64,000 nucleotides of DNA from Sporomusa ovata DSM 2662 (GTDB lineage: Bacteria > Bacillota > Negativicutes > Sporomusales > Sporomusaceae), in contig NZ_ASXP01000005.1 of NCBI RefSeq assembly GCF_000445445.1, positions 186,053 through 250,052 of the forward strand. Reading direction: 5' to 3'. Position 1 is the first letter of the stretch. Each line of letters opens with the position of its first letter. Shown one piece after another: positions 62,195 through 64,000 of this stretch. The notes below the pieces were generated by a model. It was not told the origin of the DNA. It saw only the letters and a program-made list of their open reading frames with translations, and did not search any database. The translations under genes and the position numbers were made by a program.

Positions 62195-62470
62195 TTATGG
62201 CGTTTCACTCATAATAACGTCTATTTGCTTTTGCATTTCCTGGATCTGTTTTTTGATTTCTAAACTATCCCCATTTTCACTTTTCTTCTCTTGCAAGGAG
62301 TTGAGATATTCTGCTTGAGCAGCTATGACTAAGATAATGCAACCGATTCCAACAATAAAATTTCCCAGAACATTTTGCTCGTCAGGTGTTTTATCATAAG
62401 CTAAAACTATTCCCAAAACCGCGGAAATTAGCCCAAGCTCATTTGCATCAATATCTTTTAATTCAGACAC
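62195..62470 (-). CDS. Small membrane protein with C-terminal coiled coil, unknown
   Basis: 91 residues. Two membrane segments (about 13-25 and 35-52) and then a charged helical tail (EIKKQIQEMQKQIDVIMSE) likely to form a coiled coil. ATG 62470 follows AGGTGAAAACAT. No recognised family; neighbours give no hint. Confidence 0.6.
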   Translation of the reverse strand: MSELKDIDANELGLISAVLGIVLAYDKTPDEQNVLGNFIVGIGCIILVIAAQAEYLNSLQEKKSENGDSLEIKKQIQEMQKQIDVIMSETP

Positions 62471-62566
62471 TATGTTTTCACCTCAGTATAAATATATGAA
62501 AAGAAATATGTCTTAGTCCATAGATGTTGTCCATCATCCACCTAAGCTGAAAAGTCATTATTTTTG

Positions 62567-63685
62567 CTACAGCACCTCAATCCGTCCCCGCCCATTTCGC
62601 TTAGCATGATAGAGGGCATCGTCTGCCCTCTTCAGTATGCTCTCAAAGGACGAATCCTGCTCCCGCGCTTCAGTAATGCCAATACTGATGTTGAAGGTGA
62701 CTTTTTTACCGTAACATATGATAGCCTCTTTTTTAAGGCCAAGCCTAAGTCTTTCAGCAATCTGTTTTGACTGCTCACTAGGAATGTTGAGCAATACCAA
62801 TACAAATTCATCGCCACCTAATCGGCCCCATATGTTTTTTTCATATAGGTTGTTCGCCACATAGGCTGAAAATTCATATAAAATCATATCTCCTACGTCA
62901 TGCCCATAGCTGTCATTTAGTTTTTTAAAGTAATCGATGTCAATCATCAGTACGGAAAATGGTTGACCACCGTTTTTAAACCTCTCAAATTCCTTAGTAG
63001 TGAGCTGTGCTAGTTTTCGCCGGTTTAATATCCCTGTAAGATGATCAATCGACGCCAGCCTATTCAATTCTTCCTTGAGCTGAGTCTCCTCTAAACGAGC
63101 CTTAAATTCAGTGCGCCGGTGTTGTTCCAGTGAAGATGAAAAAATAATGCCTAGCACATTTGCCATTACAATTGCTACCAGCATGGAGTAATGGGACTGT
63201 GGATTGACTAATTGAGCATACCACCAATCCAGACCTAGATTACCAATAGATAATATAATGGGAGGTATAACCCTTATGCAAAATCTATTAGGAAATACCA
63301 TATAGGCACTGAACAGAACCAATATGGTGATTGCTCCGCTGGGAGTGATATAGAGAGCCCAAATATAATTGAAGAACAATACAATGGCAATAGCAAACAT
63401 AGCCCAGCGTAGGAAAATATAATCATACTCCCGGGCAGTGGAAACTTTCACTAGAGAATAAATAGTATAAAGAGAAAATATGAAAAACACTAGCCGTATT
63501 GCCAATAAGACCATAAATTTACTGCTATATCCAAAAATAAGATAATCCGAATAAGCTAAAATGAGAACAGGAATTAACCAAACAGCAATGGCAACTCTGG
63601 TATGGCGCGCATCAGTCACTAGGAAATAATTCCGATATACAGACTCAAAATCATCCATTGTATCAGTTTGAGCTTTCAACAACAT
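62567..63685 (-). CDS. Membrane diguanylate cyclase (GGDEF)
   Basis: 372 residues. Six membrane segments span about residues 28-190, a short coil follows (LEETQLKEELNRLASIDHLT), then a GGDEF domain with DHLTGILNRRKL, IDIDYFKKLNDSYGHDVGD, the intact GRLGGDEFVLVL and RADDALYHAKRNGRGRIEVL. The RxxD inhibitory site is absent, so product feedback is not expected. It makes c-di-GMP in response to an unknown membrane signal. Monocistronic. Confidence 0.93.
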   Translation of the reverse strand: MLLKAQTDTMDDFESVYRNYFLVTDARHTRVAIAVWLIPVLILAYSDYLIFGYSSKFMVLLAIRLVFFIFSLYTIYSLVKVSTAREYDYIFLRWAMFAIAIVLFFNYIWALYITPSGAITILVLFSAYMVFPNRFCIRVIPPIILSIGNLGLDWWYAQLVNPQSHYSMLVAIVMANVLGIIFSSSLEQHRRTEFKARLEETQLKEELNRLASIDHLTGILNRRKLAQLTTKEFERFKNGGQPFSVLMIDIDYFKKLNDSYGHDVGDMILYEFSAYVANNLYEKNIWGRLGGDEFVLVLLNIPSEQSKQIAERLRLGLKKEAIICYGKKVTFNISIGITEAREQDSSFESILKRADDALYHAKRNGRGRIEVL

Positions 63686-63924
63686 CCTTCTTCCTTATTT
63701 TAGTGTTTCAAAACATATTTCGGTAAACTACTACCATATTCCTTCTGCTTTAATTGCAGCTTGCGCCGCACAAACAACTATATCTGTTAAAATTGTGTAA
63801 AGCTGCTGTTAAACTTTTGGAAAGCATCTTTCACCCACCGCACAAATTATGTTATTATCAAACCAAAAACGTACCTACTCTTAGTAAATTTGGCCTATCA
63901 ATTGTATTTTTCGGAGGAATTATC

Positions 63925-64000
63925 TTGACTACTTTTGCTTCTTATCGTACCAAAGTCCTTCATCTATATAAAACCGCAAATAAACAAACAAGTGAGATGA
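63925..64000 (+). CDS. Start of an unidentified gene (partial)
   Basis: TTG at 63925 is preceded by CGGAGGAA at a good distance and the frame is open to the window end, giving 25 codons that begin LTTFASYRTKVLHLYKTANK. Too short to identify. Confidence 0.55.
   Translation, partial: MTTFASYRTKVLHLYKTANKQTSEM

Overview
The window looks like a spore-forming, outer-membrane-bearing Firmicute of the Negativicutes (Sporomusa/Pelosinus type). This is inferred from the gene content: a complete gerA spore-germination operon and ytaF sit beside RND efflux pumps, a TonB-dependent receptor and an LptA-like protein. An orphan anaerobic Ni-Fe CO dehydrogenase and two GGDEF proteins fit an anaerobic, acetogen-like lifestyle. 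No species call is made.

Layout. 1-3.6 kb: leftward MFS exporter plus the start of an NRPS (condensation-adenylation), cut by the window edge. 4.2-8.3 kb: a membrane GGDEF-EAL protein followed by an orphan TRAP solute-binding lipoprotein. 8.4-10.7 kb: a leftward operon encoding a UreG/HypB-like GTPase, a soluble ABC ATPase and TrmO, behind a promoter carrying five helically phased AAACATA boxes. 10.8-15.6 kb: BMP-family (nucleoside-type) ABC importer. 16.2-21.9 kb: a zinc-ribbon winged-helix regulator with a 34-bp palindromic operator, a CWB2-like protein, a Nudix hydrolase, cooS and a beta-lactamase-fold lipoprotein. 21.9-34.2 kb: two RND systems, one next to a MerR regulator and one behind a TetR regulator and linked to an LptA-like protein and a lipase. 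34.3-43.2 kb: two exporter-fold ABC half-transporters, a TonB receptor and an ECF importer (S, T, fused A) with a Fur-type box. 43.3-49.8 kb: a second TetR-controlled MFS/RND locus whose RND gene is broken by an 8-bp tandem duplication. 49.9-51.4 kb: a solitary omega-RNA-like structure, a Fur-box promoter pointing antisense into a half-length CbiK-like gene, and a cobalamin riboswitch upstream of that gene. 51.5-56.6 kb: DUF1657, DUF421, a small CLC_0170-type protein and gerAA-AB-AC. 57.2-58.4 kb: integrase remnant, tRNA-Arg, RNase P RNA, tRNA-Pro and tRNA-Leu. 58.4-64 kb: LysE exporter, CPBP protease, a 48-residue Cys-tailed protein, exported acetolactate decarboxylase, YtaF, a small membrane protein, a diguanylate cyclase and the first codons of another gene.

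The middle third is dominated by envelope traffic under metal and ligand control. Two paralogous TetR/membrane-fusion/RND modules appear to use operators with the same TTGAA/TTCAA half-sites but different spacers. Fur-type boxes lie at the ECF importer, the second MFS/RND locus and the CbiK-like gene, which suggests that iron status, corrinoid status and efflux are coordinated here. The best candidate for an undescribed system is the GTPase/ABC-ATPase/TrmO operon with its phased boxes. The solitary omega-RNA and the riboswitch/antisense-promoter arrangement around the CbiK-like gene come next. All assignments come from reading motifs by eye; no database search was possible.
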